Shown one piece after another: positions 1 through 11,622 of a stretch of 64,000 nt of DNA. The DNA is from Phytoseiulus persimilis (Eukaryota > Arthropoda > Arachnida > Mesostigmata > Phytoseiidae), in assembly GCA_037576195.1 (NCBI GenBank), contig CM075101.1:11470001-11534000 (forward strand). The letters run 5' to 3'. Both the position numbers and the translations under genes were made by a program. The notes under the pieces are model-generated. The model had not been told where the DNA came from and made no database searches. It worked only from the letters and a program-made list of their open reading frames with translations. How positions within the stretch are numbered: the stretch's first letter is position 1; every line of letters starts with the position of its first letter.

Positions 1-3000
1 CTTGTACGTTGGAACGAGCACTGTGCATGATTTACGACACGTCGGGTTCGCCACGGCATTTGCATGCAGCAGAGCATGTGCTCGCGGATCCGAACTCCCA
101 GGACTGTTTGTTTCCGCCCTTCCTCCGAGCAGGGTTTGAGTGACAGCAAGAATCGGAGCAGTCTTTCGGAAATTTCTCGAAAACCCTGAAGCATGTTTCA
201 CAGACCGCTTCGACTGGAATTCGAAGCCCCACAACGGCAAGCTGGCTCTGTACAGAGCCGTTGTTCCGGCTTCCCGAAGCGTGATAGAACGGTTGGTGGT
301 AAACAGCGCCCTGTTCGAAGCAACTGGACAACGGGAGCGAACCGTCACGCTCGACCGGTCTTGAACGAACCACCGAAAGGTCCGACCCGCATCAGAGGGC
401 GCGGCCTGGAACAGCTCTGCGATATCCGAGTTGGTCGCTTTAAAGTCAATTACGTCTCAAGGGGTGGAAAAACGCTACACCGAGCGCAAACTAGTTTTTC
501 GGGTCAGACAACCAGGGAATAACTCAGCGGTAGCAGACCTCTCCCACCCTGTTTTGATTCCCTTCAACGCTCTCGAGAAGCGATGTTCAGTGTCACTGGG
601 AGCTCTCAAGCCAAAGGAATCGAGTCTCGAGCTACATTGGCTTTACCCTCTGCTGTTGTTGCGCCAGAGAGCGGCGTCCGAGGCTGATTCTCTTGAAATT
701 CCGATGAACCCACTTTCAAATGCCTGAGGGCTGATATTCAGATTCGAGAAAGTTTCTCAGTCGTCAAGGAGAATCTGAACAAACAAAGACCGTGCCGATG
801 TCAAACTTCAGCAATTCCTTTGAATGAAGGAATTCCCCTCTTTTCCTTGGGGAGCTTGAGAGACTCTATTTCTGAGTGGTTTCTCGGAAAAACTGTATGA
901 TGCCTTGCTTGGATACCCTATCATCACCCTTGGAGAAGCAACCAGACCGTCGAGACACAGGAACAGTCGCCCTGGTGGCAGGCATCGGAACATGCTTCCA
1001 GATGAAGGGCTGTCAACATTTTTGAAAAGTTGAAATTCCGATTTACAATCCCAGATTGGATTCAGCCGGAGCTTGCGGTCGCCCCCAGCGATGCTGTCTG
1101 TGTGCGTTGAAGTCGTACCCGTGCGCTCTTGACAGTCGATTTTGCATTCGTTCCGTTCCGAACTGCTGCTTTGGAACAGCGATTTCCGCTCTCCGGATAT
1201 GTATCAAAAGGAATCTCACTTCCAAGGTGTCAACTTTCTCCTACGAAAGGGTCGTGAGCGTAAAAGGGCTCTCGGAATGTTGTCTCTTCATACCTAACGA
1301 GTTTGCTCGATATTTCCTAATAGTTTTCGTCACAGGTCGCTGATTCACTGGCTCACTGTTCTTCAACGAGAAGAAAACTCATTCCCTCAACGCAACCCCC
1401 GGATACGGCTGCGCACATCAGAGTTTTCGAATGGCCGTGAATGAACGGGATATTCAGGAGTTCTATGATCCGTGTCACAATTCATTTGAGTTTTATCACC
1501 TGTTCTTCATCTTGTATCCAGAAGAGACTTTTAGCAAGCAAATTCCAAGAGTCGGGATCAGGTCCCAACACAAGCAAAGAATCAGTGTTAACACTGCGCT
1601 CACTGATCAGAACAAAGCTGCTTTCTCCGGGGTTCGATGGCGCTTGGCTTGAATCGTAGATCGCCTCTTCTAGTGATATCGAGACGATTCCTTTTGGCGT
1701 TCACTACATCATGCACTGAGCTGAATCACATTCAGCTACAGTAGGTATGGAAATGGAGAATAAATCACGATTTCGATAGCTCAGGAGCTGCTTTTCGAGT
1801 AATTTGCGCATGTTTCCGGAGAGAGCCACAGGGGAATCCCCCTAGTTTTGAAGATGATCCAAGTGAACCATAGTTTCGCTTCCCCTTGCTGGTGATTCAT
1901 CTCTGCTTCGCTAAGTTGAATGTCGGAGAGCTGGTTCTCTCAAAGGGGAACTCCATGGCGATTGGATCGCTGAATCTCCGAGTAAAGTCGTCGGTGAGCA
2001 TTCCCTGATGCTCAGCGATGGTTTTCATCGCGCCACCAGTGACCGTACATTCTTTGAGCCAGGAAAATTGATTGAGTCTTGATTTTATGGTATGAAACAC
2101 GCTCCAGGTCCTTGCCATCAATGAGAAAAACGGCATGCCAGAAGAATGGGCACTCCCGCATCCTTAGAAAACACATGCTCTGTTGACTCGGGCATTAAAT
2201 TCAAGTTCAACATTTCGAACGCATTGAATCGGTGAGCGCTGTGAGATGGTGTGGTTCGAAAACGTGATCTTCCGTCATCGTCGAGGAATCACACTTCGTC
2301 GAGTTCTCAAACAGGATCTCCATATTTCACTCCAGCTGTGGTCTTACAAAGCGGAAGGGCCCGATCAGTTCTGCTATGAGCACGTGGAAGGTGCATTGTT
2401 TCTTGTCTGCTGCTGGGACGCTCTCTTCAACGGGGCCCTGTAATCCGGCGACATACAGGACGGGTGAATGAGCGCTTTCGGTTGTTCCGAAGAGCAAAGG
2501 GGATCCTACTCTCCCGTCGTCTGGGAGGGACATTGCTAAGAAGAAAACGTGTTTCAAGGTGCTGTCCAACATCCTGTTCGGAAGTGGAGTCCCCACGAAC
2601 ATACTCGCTCTCACTTCACTGCCCACATTGACGACCGACCCAGAGCTTCATGAGCGGTTCCGGCTCAAGAAGGCTGATGCCCATCCGCGAAACGGTTGTA
2701 TTTCGGATCGTGGGAAATTATGAACCGATGTTCATCCAGGATTCTCCACGACATCAACGATTCTAGACACAACGTGGGAGAATTCGAAGAGGACGAATCG
2801 TCACGTTCTGACTCAAGTTGCCGTGCACGGTCTCCACTCGAGGACTTGTCGTTGAGGACACGTTTTCCACGAGGTCGATGACTCCCGCAGCTGCTTTAGA
2901 TACGGAGGTCTGTGCCCGACCAACCACATCATATGTCCCAACGTGGCGTCGGCATCTCGGCAGTCCAGCATGGCTCGACTTTCGATGTCAGATGGGAGTA

Positions 3001-3805
3001 TGGTACGTGCTGTTGGAGCTGCAGCTTCAGCTTGATCTCGGATTCCCGGAATCATCGCCCTATCCAGCTGGATGAAAGAACAGAGAACAATATTTTACTT
3101 CTGCTGAGTACTGCAGATGGTTTCTCCATTTGACTGAAGACAGGAATCTGCGGCGCTCCAATCTCAACAATGTATAACCGAAATTAGAGACGCATTTGAG
3201 CTCGAGAGCTCTATGGCTGAGCTTGCGTTTCGTTTCGAGAACGTCGCGACTGTCTTTCTCTCGAGAGGGAATTATTCGACCTGAAAATTCTAAATAACTT
3301 CGACTCCCTAGGTTGTCGCGGTGGACAGCCTGAATGCCGCACCCGAAATGGAAACATAGCTTCTTGAGCCTCGGAAGGGAACAGCCGAATAAGGGTTGAT
3401 TCTGGACCTGGAAAGTATTCGGTGAGTAATCGGATGGCTAGGAGCCCCGTAGAGTTGGCTCTGATCACACTGTGGGTTTGAGTTCCAGGCGGAGTAGCGA
3501 GGGTGTGGATAAATCCTTGTGATCCTAACTCCTCAAGGGGGTGATAGCTGAGGAATATGTTCATTACCTCGACCATCTTGTTTTGTGGGTGAGGCCTGAT
3601 TTTGCAGGATCAGAGGGGAGCCCACTACTCTCCAAAATCTCACTTGAGAAGCTTCTGTCGAGGGGACACAGTCACTGGAAGGTAGAAATCAATAAAGACT
3701 CGTGCAGAGTTTGCGTTGTTAGGTCAACACAGCATCGTGTCTTCATTCAACAGGTAGCGTCTCATATGCTCTACCTTAAGATGGAGGTGAGGGCAGTGGC
3801 GTACC

Positions 3806-3818
3806 GGGGGGGGGGGGG
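3806..3818. repeat. Run of 13 G
   Basis: Thirteen consecutive G follow the sequence AGTGGCGTACC and precede CAAGGGG. The combination of GTGGCGTA and a long G run resembles the ends of repetitive elements in other invertebrate genomes, but no element boundary or partner end is visible here. A second run, at 35444-35454, is also followed by CAA and a G/A-rich stretch. Confidence 0.6.
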
Positions 3819-4406
3819 CAAGGGGCCATACAAGGGGACAAATATCTAGTCGGGTCGGTTCAACACCACAGCATCGAACATTCACTGATCGAGTCGTTAC
3901 GACACAGACAAGGATCTGAAACAACCTATATTCGTATTGTGTCCACCGATCTCTGACACCATATCTACTGCGCTGTTTTCTGGATTAGAGAACCGAAGAC
4001 TATGACGATTGGAGTGGTTATCGTATTTCTTTCCATCGTTGGGCACGTCCGGAAAATGTTATGACCTACCTCCTGAGTCCCCGTTTGTCAAGGGGCGGCC
4101 GGCTGAAACAACAGATCATGCCCGATCACTCTTCCAACGTGATGAGGGACAGGCATCCGACCGCTTAGAATCGCCAAGTACCATTGAGTTTGAGTATTGC
4201 AAGTTGAGCACAGAGTCCGTAGCATGCACACGTCTTGGACTTTCGGCTGATTTCTCCACTATTCCCGGAACTTCTGATAAGGTCGGAGGACAGCTCGTCG
4301 CGAGAGAACTCGTCGCCGACAGCCCCGTGCCAGAATGACTCGTCGATGACAGGGGCAGTGCGGAGTGGGAACTGCTCGAGATTAGACTGGAGCCTGGGCG
4401 AGCGAA

Positions 4407-4490
4407 CGAACCCATACGAATGGATCCCTCTTAGTCCTTTTGAGGTCACGAACCCATACGAATGGATCCCTCTTAGTCCTTTTGAGGTCA
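4407..4490. repeat. Perfect 42-bp direct tandem duplication
   Basis: Two identical 42-bp units lie head to tail (4407-4448 and 4449-4490), and the first seven bases of a third copy (CGAACCC) follow. The unit length is a multiple of three, so the surrounding plus-strand frame stays open across it and reads a 14-residue unit twice. No gene is recognised here, so this is best seen as a recent replication-slippage or unequal-exchange duplication. The lack of any difference between copies suggests recent origin, or an assembly artefact. Confidence 0.9.
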
Positions 4491-7296
4491 CGAACCCCCG
4501 TGAGATAAGCTATCACCTAGTTTTAGCCCGCGCATTCACTGTTTACATGGTCAGGAGAGCCAGCGAGTTCAACCGGCCCAGGGCTCACCGGTGAATGAAA
4601 GCGTTTAAAGTGCCGAATTTTCGTTGAAAAATGGTTTCCGTCACTTGTCGCCTTCAGATCAGCTTTCCTATTCGGAGCTCACACTGATTCTTTCGACAAA
4701 GAGAACGGCTAATTTCGCAGATTCCCGCCCCGATCGCGACCAAGAAACCGATGGAAGCCAACTCCTTCATGGGTCAAGCAATGCTCACGACTACGATACC
4801 CTCAGCTCGATCGGAGAATGAGAAAACGTCGTTCGGACAGGCTTGGGCAGTGTTGCCTCTGCTTTGGGATGCAGGCGAATCAACCCGGCAACGGTTATCG
4901 TAAGTGTGTATGCTAGCGGCTCACGGTCAGCTCGTTGCAAGCTCCCTGAAGGCCTCGCTGCTCAGCTTGTTTGCCCGAGCCACTGGCGTTCGTGATATAT
5001 TGCTGTTCTAAGAAGAGAGTCCTATGCGCATATTCAAGGCAATCTGACGAAGCTGATGAAAGACGCAATTACTCTGATAGGATAACCTCGAAGGTGTCCT
5101 TCTTGGCCTCGGGATGAAACAACTCGAGCTGAGTCTATGCAGTCCTTCCTCTCAGCATGAGTCCGCTTTGTCCGGTACTCCTCCGAGTCCGGCAACTGGG
5201 AGCGATAGCCATGCCACAACAGTACCACGAGGGATTCTGACCTCTCTCTCGTAGCTCGGATCGTTTTCTGGGGCATACGTTTGGATTCGCGTCCGATTGG
5301 AATGTCATTGAAAGATCCGAAGAAGTTGCCTTGGGGTGCAAGGAAGCTCGGAAGTCGATTGCAGCGCTGATCGGGATCCATCTCGACACGCGAAATGTAT
5401 GAAGCTGCTACCAAAGCGATCCCACTCTGACGAGACGTCGTTTCATTGCCTGAAGAGAGAATATCTACGAGGAAAGATGAGGATTCTGCGGGCGAAAGTT
5501 ATTTGAATATCCACCCCTCGAGAGAACTTTCGATAGACCTACTAAATTCCAATCAGAGAGGTTTTCGAGCAACTGGTTCGCGCTCATCGATGGGATCGTT
5601 CTGCCCACTCGCTCTTTCTCCAGAGTCAAATAGCCACGTTCGGGCAGTATCAACCTTGAGGGATCATCGCACCGATGACCTCTTTGATTTGCCTCGGAAT
5701 CACTTGTATTTATGCAACATTTGGAGCATCAGTCACGGAGCTGAGGGCATCTTGGGGCTGTTTGGAGTATTCTGCTCACGTCGCCGCCGTGTTTTCCTCT
5801 CTGAGCGTCTCCAGAAGGAGCTCATCCGACAAGCGGTCTGTGAGTCGCTCGCTCTACACGAGGAGAGCGCGACTCCTGAGCATGTGACTTGGTTTCTTCT
5901 TCACCAAGATCCACATGACGGGTATTCCAACCTTCAGGCTGATATGGATTCAGTCATCGGAGGCATGAGTTTTTCGCAGATATCCGCTGCGCATCGAGAA
6001 TTGAGCCTATGATTACGTCTTCTAGGCTGGGAAGCAACAAGCGGTCGAAGAATGAAGGGTCTCACTATCCTCATCGGGTGGAAGAGCCTCCCTATCGAGC
6101 ATACGGATCGAAAACACAGCTGTACGCCGAGCGACAACGCAACCGATGTGTCTCGACGACGGTCCGAAGGGCAATGAGGGATCGAAGGCCAACGAAGTAC
6201 AATTTTCTCGAGAGGCCAACACTCAAGCAACCTGAGAACGCAATTTATGGCCGCTGAGGAGTAGCTTGAATCCCAATACTGTGCGTACCTACGGCCGATA
6301 AAACTATAACTTGGAGCTGATCTTTTCTCGCACAATTGTCGTTAGAATCCGGAGCGACGGAGAATGAGAACGCGGATCCGTTATCGTCTAAATGGCATCA
6401 CTCTCTCGAGAGCGGTCCGGAATTGGCTCTATCCTCTGGGTTCATCTAAACAGAATATGTGAGCAGACATGCGGAACCCTGATGCTGCAGAAATTTTACA
6501 TGGTCATTCGGGGAAAAATGCGACCCAAGTGAGGGGACAGGCTTCTGGAAGAGCGCACGACAAACCATGAGAGTGTTCAGGAGCCACTCCTCAGCTTCTC
6601 TTCAGCTCTGTTGATAGTGGCGCTTCATCGTGTTGGACAGTCACAGCGCTGCCTCAATGTCCTGCTCCTCTCTACACGCGAGAATGTGAGCATCATACTT
6701 CCAGCAAGTCCATGAGCTCCACTTCGCTTCCACGGAGTAGCGGAGCCGGTTGTGGATGGTATTCTTAGAGGAATCCGTGGAACATTATCTCAGTTCGAGA
6801 CGCGAATCGAGTCGAGATCACTGTCGACGAATTATCTTTTCCCGTCATCTTATCGTTGCGCCTCATCATCGCCGCCATTCATGCCTACAACCTTCAGGTA
6901 CGGGCAGTAAGGATGTATGAATCGCACGGGCTCACGACGACCTCTGACCTTTCTGTCGCGACCAGTGACTGACTTCCTGATCAACTCATGGGTCCTCCCC
7001 GGCCTCGGGTTTGCGCTGCCCGCTAACTATACTTCCGAGATAGCCACCTAAACTTCCATGTCACGCGAGTCGGCTTTGTTCCTACGCGACGTGGCGCGAA
7101 CGCTTCTTTTCTCGGGTTTCAATTCCAATTCACTCAGCGCTCGACGCGAACCCTCCATTGTGGGTGGCGCCGTCCAGTTCAAAGCAGACGCTCATGGGAA
7201 CCCGATAATAACAAAGAACCATCACGGGCGCTTGTAGAACAACAAGGTTCTCCTGGCGGCTCCCCTGGCTCGACTTCGCGCAATCAAGGAAGCAGC

Positions 7297-8328
7297 ATGG
7301 CAGCCGTGCGGTCCGCTCTCTGCAGTTTGCGAGCCGGGTTTCCGGTGCGACCGATGGCTGGGGGACTCACCATTCCTGTCCGGGGTGCGCAGTACTCTCC
7401 AATGTATGTGCAACCCGTCGGAACCGAACGCGATCAACTGAAAGCGGTTCTAAACACCCCAGAAGGTATTCCGCGCATGGAATTCGATGCTAGTGGATAT
7501 TCTAGGCTAGCTTTTTGTAGCTTCTCAGGTCTCGCAAAACATTGATAGTTTCGATTTTCGGATCGGAGGAACGGAAGTGTCGAGAAAGGAATTCGCGATC
7601 GACCGAGTACTCGCGGATAAGCTCCATTGTAGAGACATCCCATGTTCCGGTTCCAGGAGGAACGTACATTCCCCATCTTGATGTCCTGAACACAGCAGAT
7701 TCATGATATTTGGTTTTCCAGTCAGCGAGATCATGTATCGTCCGGTGAAGGCCGCAATCTCAGATGTTTCGAACTCGATTTTCTACCATCCTCTCCTGTT
7801 GAAGTTCACCAACTTATTGATGCGGAAAGGCGACAAAAGTCATGCGACATTGCTCATTCATAGAGCACTCTATGAAATCAAATTGATGAGGAACAAGAAC
7901 GGTCTGAACCCCTTGGAAACTCTGGAACAGGCCATCCAAAACGCGTCGCCTGTGCTCGAAACTTCAAAGGTCAAGCGCGGGGGTATCACCTATGCGGTAC
8001 GTCGTTGTCTTAAGGACACTTGGTTTTAGAAGTTGCCATGATAGAAAACAGAGTCGGAAGCCATCTCAATATTCCGCGATTCCCCTCAACTATTTCTCAA
8101 TAACTTCAGGTTCCAGTGCCGATGACGGAACGCCGATCACAGTTCATTGCGATGAAGTGGATCCTGGAGGCGGCCGATGACAAAGAACGTCACGTGAGGT
8201 TCTACGATCAATTGGCGAAAGAACTCGTCGATGCAGCTAACAATACCGGGCGAGTCATAAAGCGCAAACAAGAATCGCATAAGACCGCTGAAGCCAACAA
8301 AGCGTATGCTCATTACCGATACGCTTGA
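7297..8328 (+). CDS. mRpS7: Mitochondrial small ribosomal subunit protein uS7m (mRpS7)
   Basis: Encodes the mitochondrial homologue of bacterial ribosomal protein S7, which binds 12S rRNA in the head of the mitochondrial small subunit. Three exons join in phase: 7297-7465, 7722-7996 and 8110-8328, with GT-AG introns of 256 and 113 bp, giving 220 residues, close to the usual animal length. The N-terminal 55 or so residues are basic, poor in acidic residues and fit a mitochondrial presequence. The uS7 domain covers about residues 75-220. Hallmarks are KFTNLLMRKGDKSHA, the VPVPMTERR segment that starts exon 3, the AMKWILEAA helix and the C-terminal AEANKAYAHYRYA. The start is the first ATG of the exon and agrees with family N-termini. 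There is no canonical AATAAA nearby; AGTAAA at 8542-8547 is a possible polyadenylation signal. The gene converges with eIF5A. Nothing suggests a broken gene. Confidence 0.95.
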
Positions 8329-10079
8329 AATCATGGCGCAAAGTATATGCTCAGAAATATCCCAGGCGATTTCCTTGGAAACCGGTCGAATGGTTAGTAG
8401 CACAACAAGAGTCAGCAATTCGGGGGCGACGTGGAGCGTGTGACCGCGAACCGCTGGTGATTTCGGTATCGGCGCTTTTTCACAATCCCGTCGGAGTACA
8501 ACCTCGACGGATTGCGAAGTTCGTCAATGTAAAAATGTTGCAGTAAATAGATGTTCTCTGGAAATAATTTCGATGTTCTCATTTACTAATCTTGAAGCTA
8601 TGGGACTGAGCTGAAGAAGTTCCCCGATTCTTTTTGGAGAAATGCGCAGGCGAGCGACAACCGATTTTCTGCTCAGAAGCGTTGCCCTCGGCGATAATTC
8701 CGACATTGGGTCCTCTGTTTTGAGGAAAGAATGATGATCAGGAATGGAGCTCTCCGACGAGATCTTCAAAGAAACGCAGACAACTTGCGCGGGCTAAACT
8801 GTGAGCAACTGGATTACCTATCTTCGGAGGGCCATTTTACTCGTTTCGGGCGCTACGAACTCTTCCATGGACTCCTCGAAGTTCATCTCATCCGTTAGGG
8901 ACACCTCGATAGATAGGGTAGCGATGTTTGTTAACTTGACGAGTTTTAATTTCGAGGAGCTTTGTTCGCATGATCCGAGGCAGAAACGAAATGAACTGAA
9001 CGTTGTTCCTCGATGGTTCGCCAGAAGGTGGAAAATCAGATGCCCCCACTTTGAGGATCCCGGAGAAAAATATCCACCAGGGAGAGCTCGAGTTTCCTAA
9101 TGTACCAGGCATGGGGTGGCATTTGATGCCCCCACCGATCTGTTGCCCAGGTCGAGATTACAATCTTGGGGATCGTTTCCTCGACGAAGAGCGCGTTCGA
9201 TGCGGGAGAACGTTATATCGCCGCATCCAAACCAAGACTCCGCGAATGATGTGTCGTGGATTCCCCTTGAATGAAGCCGGCCACAGCGTTCCGAGATATT
9301 CCAGAACAGCTTTCGAACCTCGGAGCTTTGAAGAAACTGCAATAAAAATAATGATATCCATCGGTTCGACATGTTCCATCGGTTCCGCTTCGGTACAGAA
9401 ATATCAGACCGGCGTGACTCGATGCAACCAGAGGAAATTCACAAGAAACTCCAGATGGCTTAAACCACGACAAGCGTCGTCAGACAAGCGAGGAGTACGA
9501 TATCTGGTGAACAAACACATCCTGGCACTCGTGAGCATGAAGCAAAATCGCGACCGATCTCACGCGAAGTTGCTCCTCGTCATCGAAGACTTGAATCAGG
9601 CTCCGAATTTGGAGTACAGCACCTGGGTTGGTATGACAAAGGCACTCCCTTCGGAGGGATTCTCGTCCAGCGGAAGAATTCCGACGCATTCGAGGGGCGT
9701 GACAGCGCTCTCCTTTCAGACGAAACTCACGCTCTCAGCTTGGAACGAGGAGTGCATTGGATATCAAAGCTTCACTGATGATTGCGTCAGGGTCGTAGAC
9801 GGAATGCTACTCGGATTTTCACAAATGTGCACATCCGCCGCCAATTCGGTGGAGTGGCGCAGGAACCAAGAGAAGTCCCTGAAAATGAGACTTCCCAAGA
9901 TATCCGCGAAACTGGACGTATCTACTCGATCGTCACCCGTTGTCGTTCCCCGATCAGAATGGAACATGGACTCGCGAGGAACTCAATCGCCACTGCTCGT
10001 AGGTCTACGAATCTGGAGGAAAACGGGATGCCGCGAAATAAGAGATGAATACCAGTGTTGAGTTCCCTCATCGAACCAA
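8329..10079. other. Intergenic region between convergent mRpS7 and eIF5A, with an unexplained long open frame
   Basis: This stretch holds the 3' flanks of mRpS7 (plus) and eIF5A (minus). A plus-strand frame is open from 9003 to 10061 (352 codons) but starts with TTG, has no family I recognise, and is rich in Ser and Arg as chance frames often are. Minus-strand frames across it are also partly open. It overlaps the expected eIF5A 3'UTR on the opposite strand. I do not call it a gene, but it is longer than expected by chance (see findings). Confidence 0.4.
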
Positions 10080-10085
10080 TTTATT
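10080..10085 (-). terminator. Candidate poly(A) signal (AATAAA) of eIF5A
   Basis: On the minus strand this is the first canonical AATAAA downstream of the eIF5A stop, about 520 bp beyond it. I found no AATAAA or ATTAAA between the stop and this site. A 3'UTR of that length is reasonable for eIF5A. The cleavage site itself cannot be read from the sequence. Confidence 0.5.
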
Positions 10086-10607
10086 TCCGCCACTCAACGC
10101 CGACGACCGTGCAGCTCACGAACAGTGTTCAAGGAGCTCGGCGATTCTCTTGAAGGTACTAGGGTCGTCGTCATGGATGATGTTCACCTCTCGTTTGTTT
10201 TTCGATTGAATCCTAGTCCCCATCCGCAACTGCATTCCTGAGATTCCCTCCCACCTCCAGGAGTCTTTTACATTAGTGTTCATTCTCTGACGAACTTCTG
10301 ACGAATATCTCTCCCACTTGAGAGTCACAATCTAACACAAAAGTCGATTACTTCGACAGAGTAAACGTGGGGCCGCACGGTGACCCGTCGTCCTCTTCGA
10401 CCTCTGCTGAAATCTTCCACCGGAAGGGGCCCAGTTCATCTGGCGTTGAATTATGAAACTGATTGATCAATTTAAGACATTTAGAGGGACGCTACAACAA
10501 CCGATGTTCTGAGAAGGCTTTTCCCCATTCTGCGATGGAGCCTCCGCCATCTCGCCTTGTCTCAACAATCATCTGAGGTATGCTGTGTGCTTTTCCCGCG
10601 AGAGCTC

Positions 10608-11622
10608 CTAGTTGGTGTTTTTGCAGGCAATAATAGCTTCCTCGCCGACGGCTGAGAGAACTGTAATGATCACGGTGCCTTCTCCTTTCTCCAATTCCTC
10701 GCGCATCTTTTTCGCCAGCTCTTCATCAGCAGGAATGCGGAGGTCATCACGGATGTCACCCTTGTCGTCCATGAGGGAAACGAAGCCATCGTCGGATATG
10801 TCGATGAGCTGTAAAAGAGGATATCCATCAGATGTTGAGGGTCACAGATCAACTCCCAAACCCTTCTGCGGGCTTCGCGATATAGAATGCCCGACTGAGC
10901 GATGCGACGTATTTCTACATGAAGTTGTACGCTACCGGTTGAGGCTCAAGCGAGATTTCATCTCTCTCGATCCAGTCAGGAAGCCCTTTCTTTAACACCG
11001 AGTAGGAAGACCGACTCCGTCTATCAGAACAGAAGCCAGTGGCAAACGATGTCCAAGCTCACAGATCGACTCTCCAACCCCTATCGGGCCTTTGCGACAG
11101 GCGGAACGCCCGACTGAGCGACGCAAAATATTTCTACGTAAAATTGTGCGCTCCCGGTTGAGGCTCAAGCGAGATTTCGTCTCTTTTGATCCAGTCAGGA
11201 AGCCCTTTCTCTACCACCGAGTAGGAAGACCGACTTTGTCTATCAGAACAGAAGCCAGTGGCAAACGATGGCCGCGGAACAATGCGATGAGGGAATCAAC
11301 TGAGGGGAGTTTGCGACAAAAATATTCGGACTAAAGCGCACGAACTCACCTGGAAGTCATTCCTGTTGACATTAGGTACATCAATGTTGTGCGTTGAAGG
11401 GCAAAGATCTTCGTATTTCTTTGAGTTGAAGATGTCGATGCCGACAAGATGAACTTTGGCGTGTCCGTGTTTGCCCGTCTTGGAAGTCGTCATCTCCATG
11501 ATTTTGCACGGACGGCTTTTCAGCATGACGAAACCGTTCTTGCGGAGGGCTGAGCATTGCATCGGGTACGTTGTAGACGCCCCGGACACGGCGGAGTTGA
11601 AGTCAACCTCTTCACCCTCCAT
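10608..11622 (-). CDS. eIF5A: Eukaryotic translation initiation factor 5A
   Basis: eIF5A is the cytosolic factor, homologous to bacterial EF-P, that helps ribosomes form peptide bonds at poly-proline and other slow motifs and assists termination. Two coding exons on the minus strand, 11622-11350 and 10808-10608, join between RNDFQ and LIDI in phase 0, giving 157 residues, the normal length. The N-terminal SH3-like domain covers about residues 17-83 and carries the hypusine loop [16 protein letters not shown] sequence, here [12 protein letters not shown], with Lys51 the residue expected to be converted to hypusine. The OB-fold domain (about 84-157) includes [10 protein letters not shown] and the typical [11 protein letters not shown] ending. 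The start fits the acidic N-terminus of the family (MEGEEVDF). The 541-bp intron contains a 217-bp tandem duplication. The gene lies head to head with KRR1, and an upstream non-coding exon is likely but not identified. Confidence 0.97.
10843..11270. repeat. 217-bp tandem duplication within the eIF5A intron
   Basis: Two direct copies with a period of 217 bp occupy 10843-11059 and 11060-11270. They share long identical blocks such as GGTTGAGGCTCAAGCGAGAT, CAGTCAGGAAGCCCTTTCT, GAGTAGGAAGACCGACT and the terminal GAAGCCAGTGGCAAACGATG. They differ at many scattered positions, by eye about 10%, so the duplication is not recent. It makes up most of the single coding-region intron of eIF5A. There is no terminal inverted repeat or poly(A) tail, so a plain segmental duplication is more likely than a transposon. 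Confidence 0.9.

Larger units (their letters stand above)
1..7296. other. No supportable gene; intergenic DNA upstream of mRpS7
   Basis: I see no recognisable protein family, no chain of phase-compatible exons and no RNA gene in this stretch. Open frames reach at most about 188 codons (5446-6012, plus strand), which is roughly the longest expected by chance in 64 kb at this base composition, and overlapping frames on both strands are equally open. The stretch does contain a 13-base G run and a perfect 42-bp tandem duplication, listed separately. The last 200 bases before 7297 are CpG-containing and presumably include the mRpS7 promoter and 5'UTR, but I cannot place a transcription start. Confidence 0.5.

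Noticed and set aside
2750..3060. Minus-strand frame with regular text (DVVGRAQTSVSKAAAGVIDL) near 2820-2950
   Set aside because: Open for only about 63 codons, no homology recognised, and no partner exons in phase; all other frames there are similarly open.
5446..6012. 188-codon plus-strand frame
   Set aside because: Starts with a non-canonical codon, overlaps other open frames, and shows no family features.
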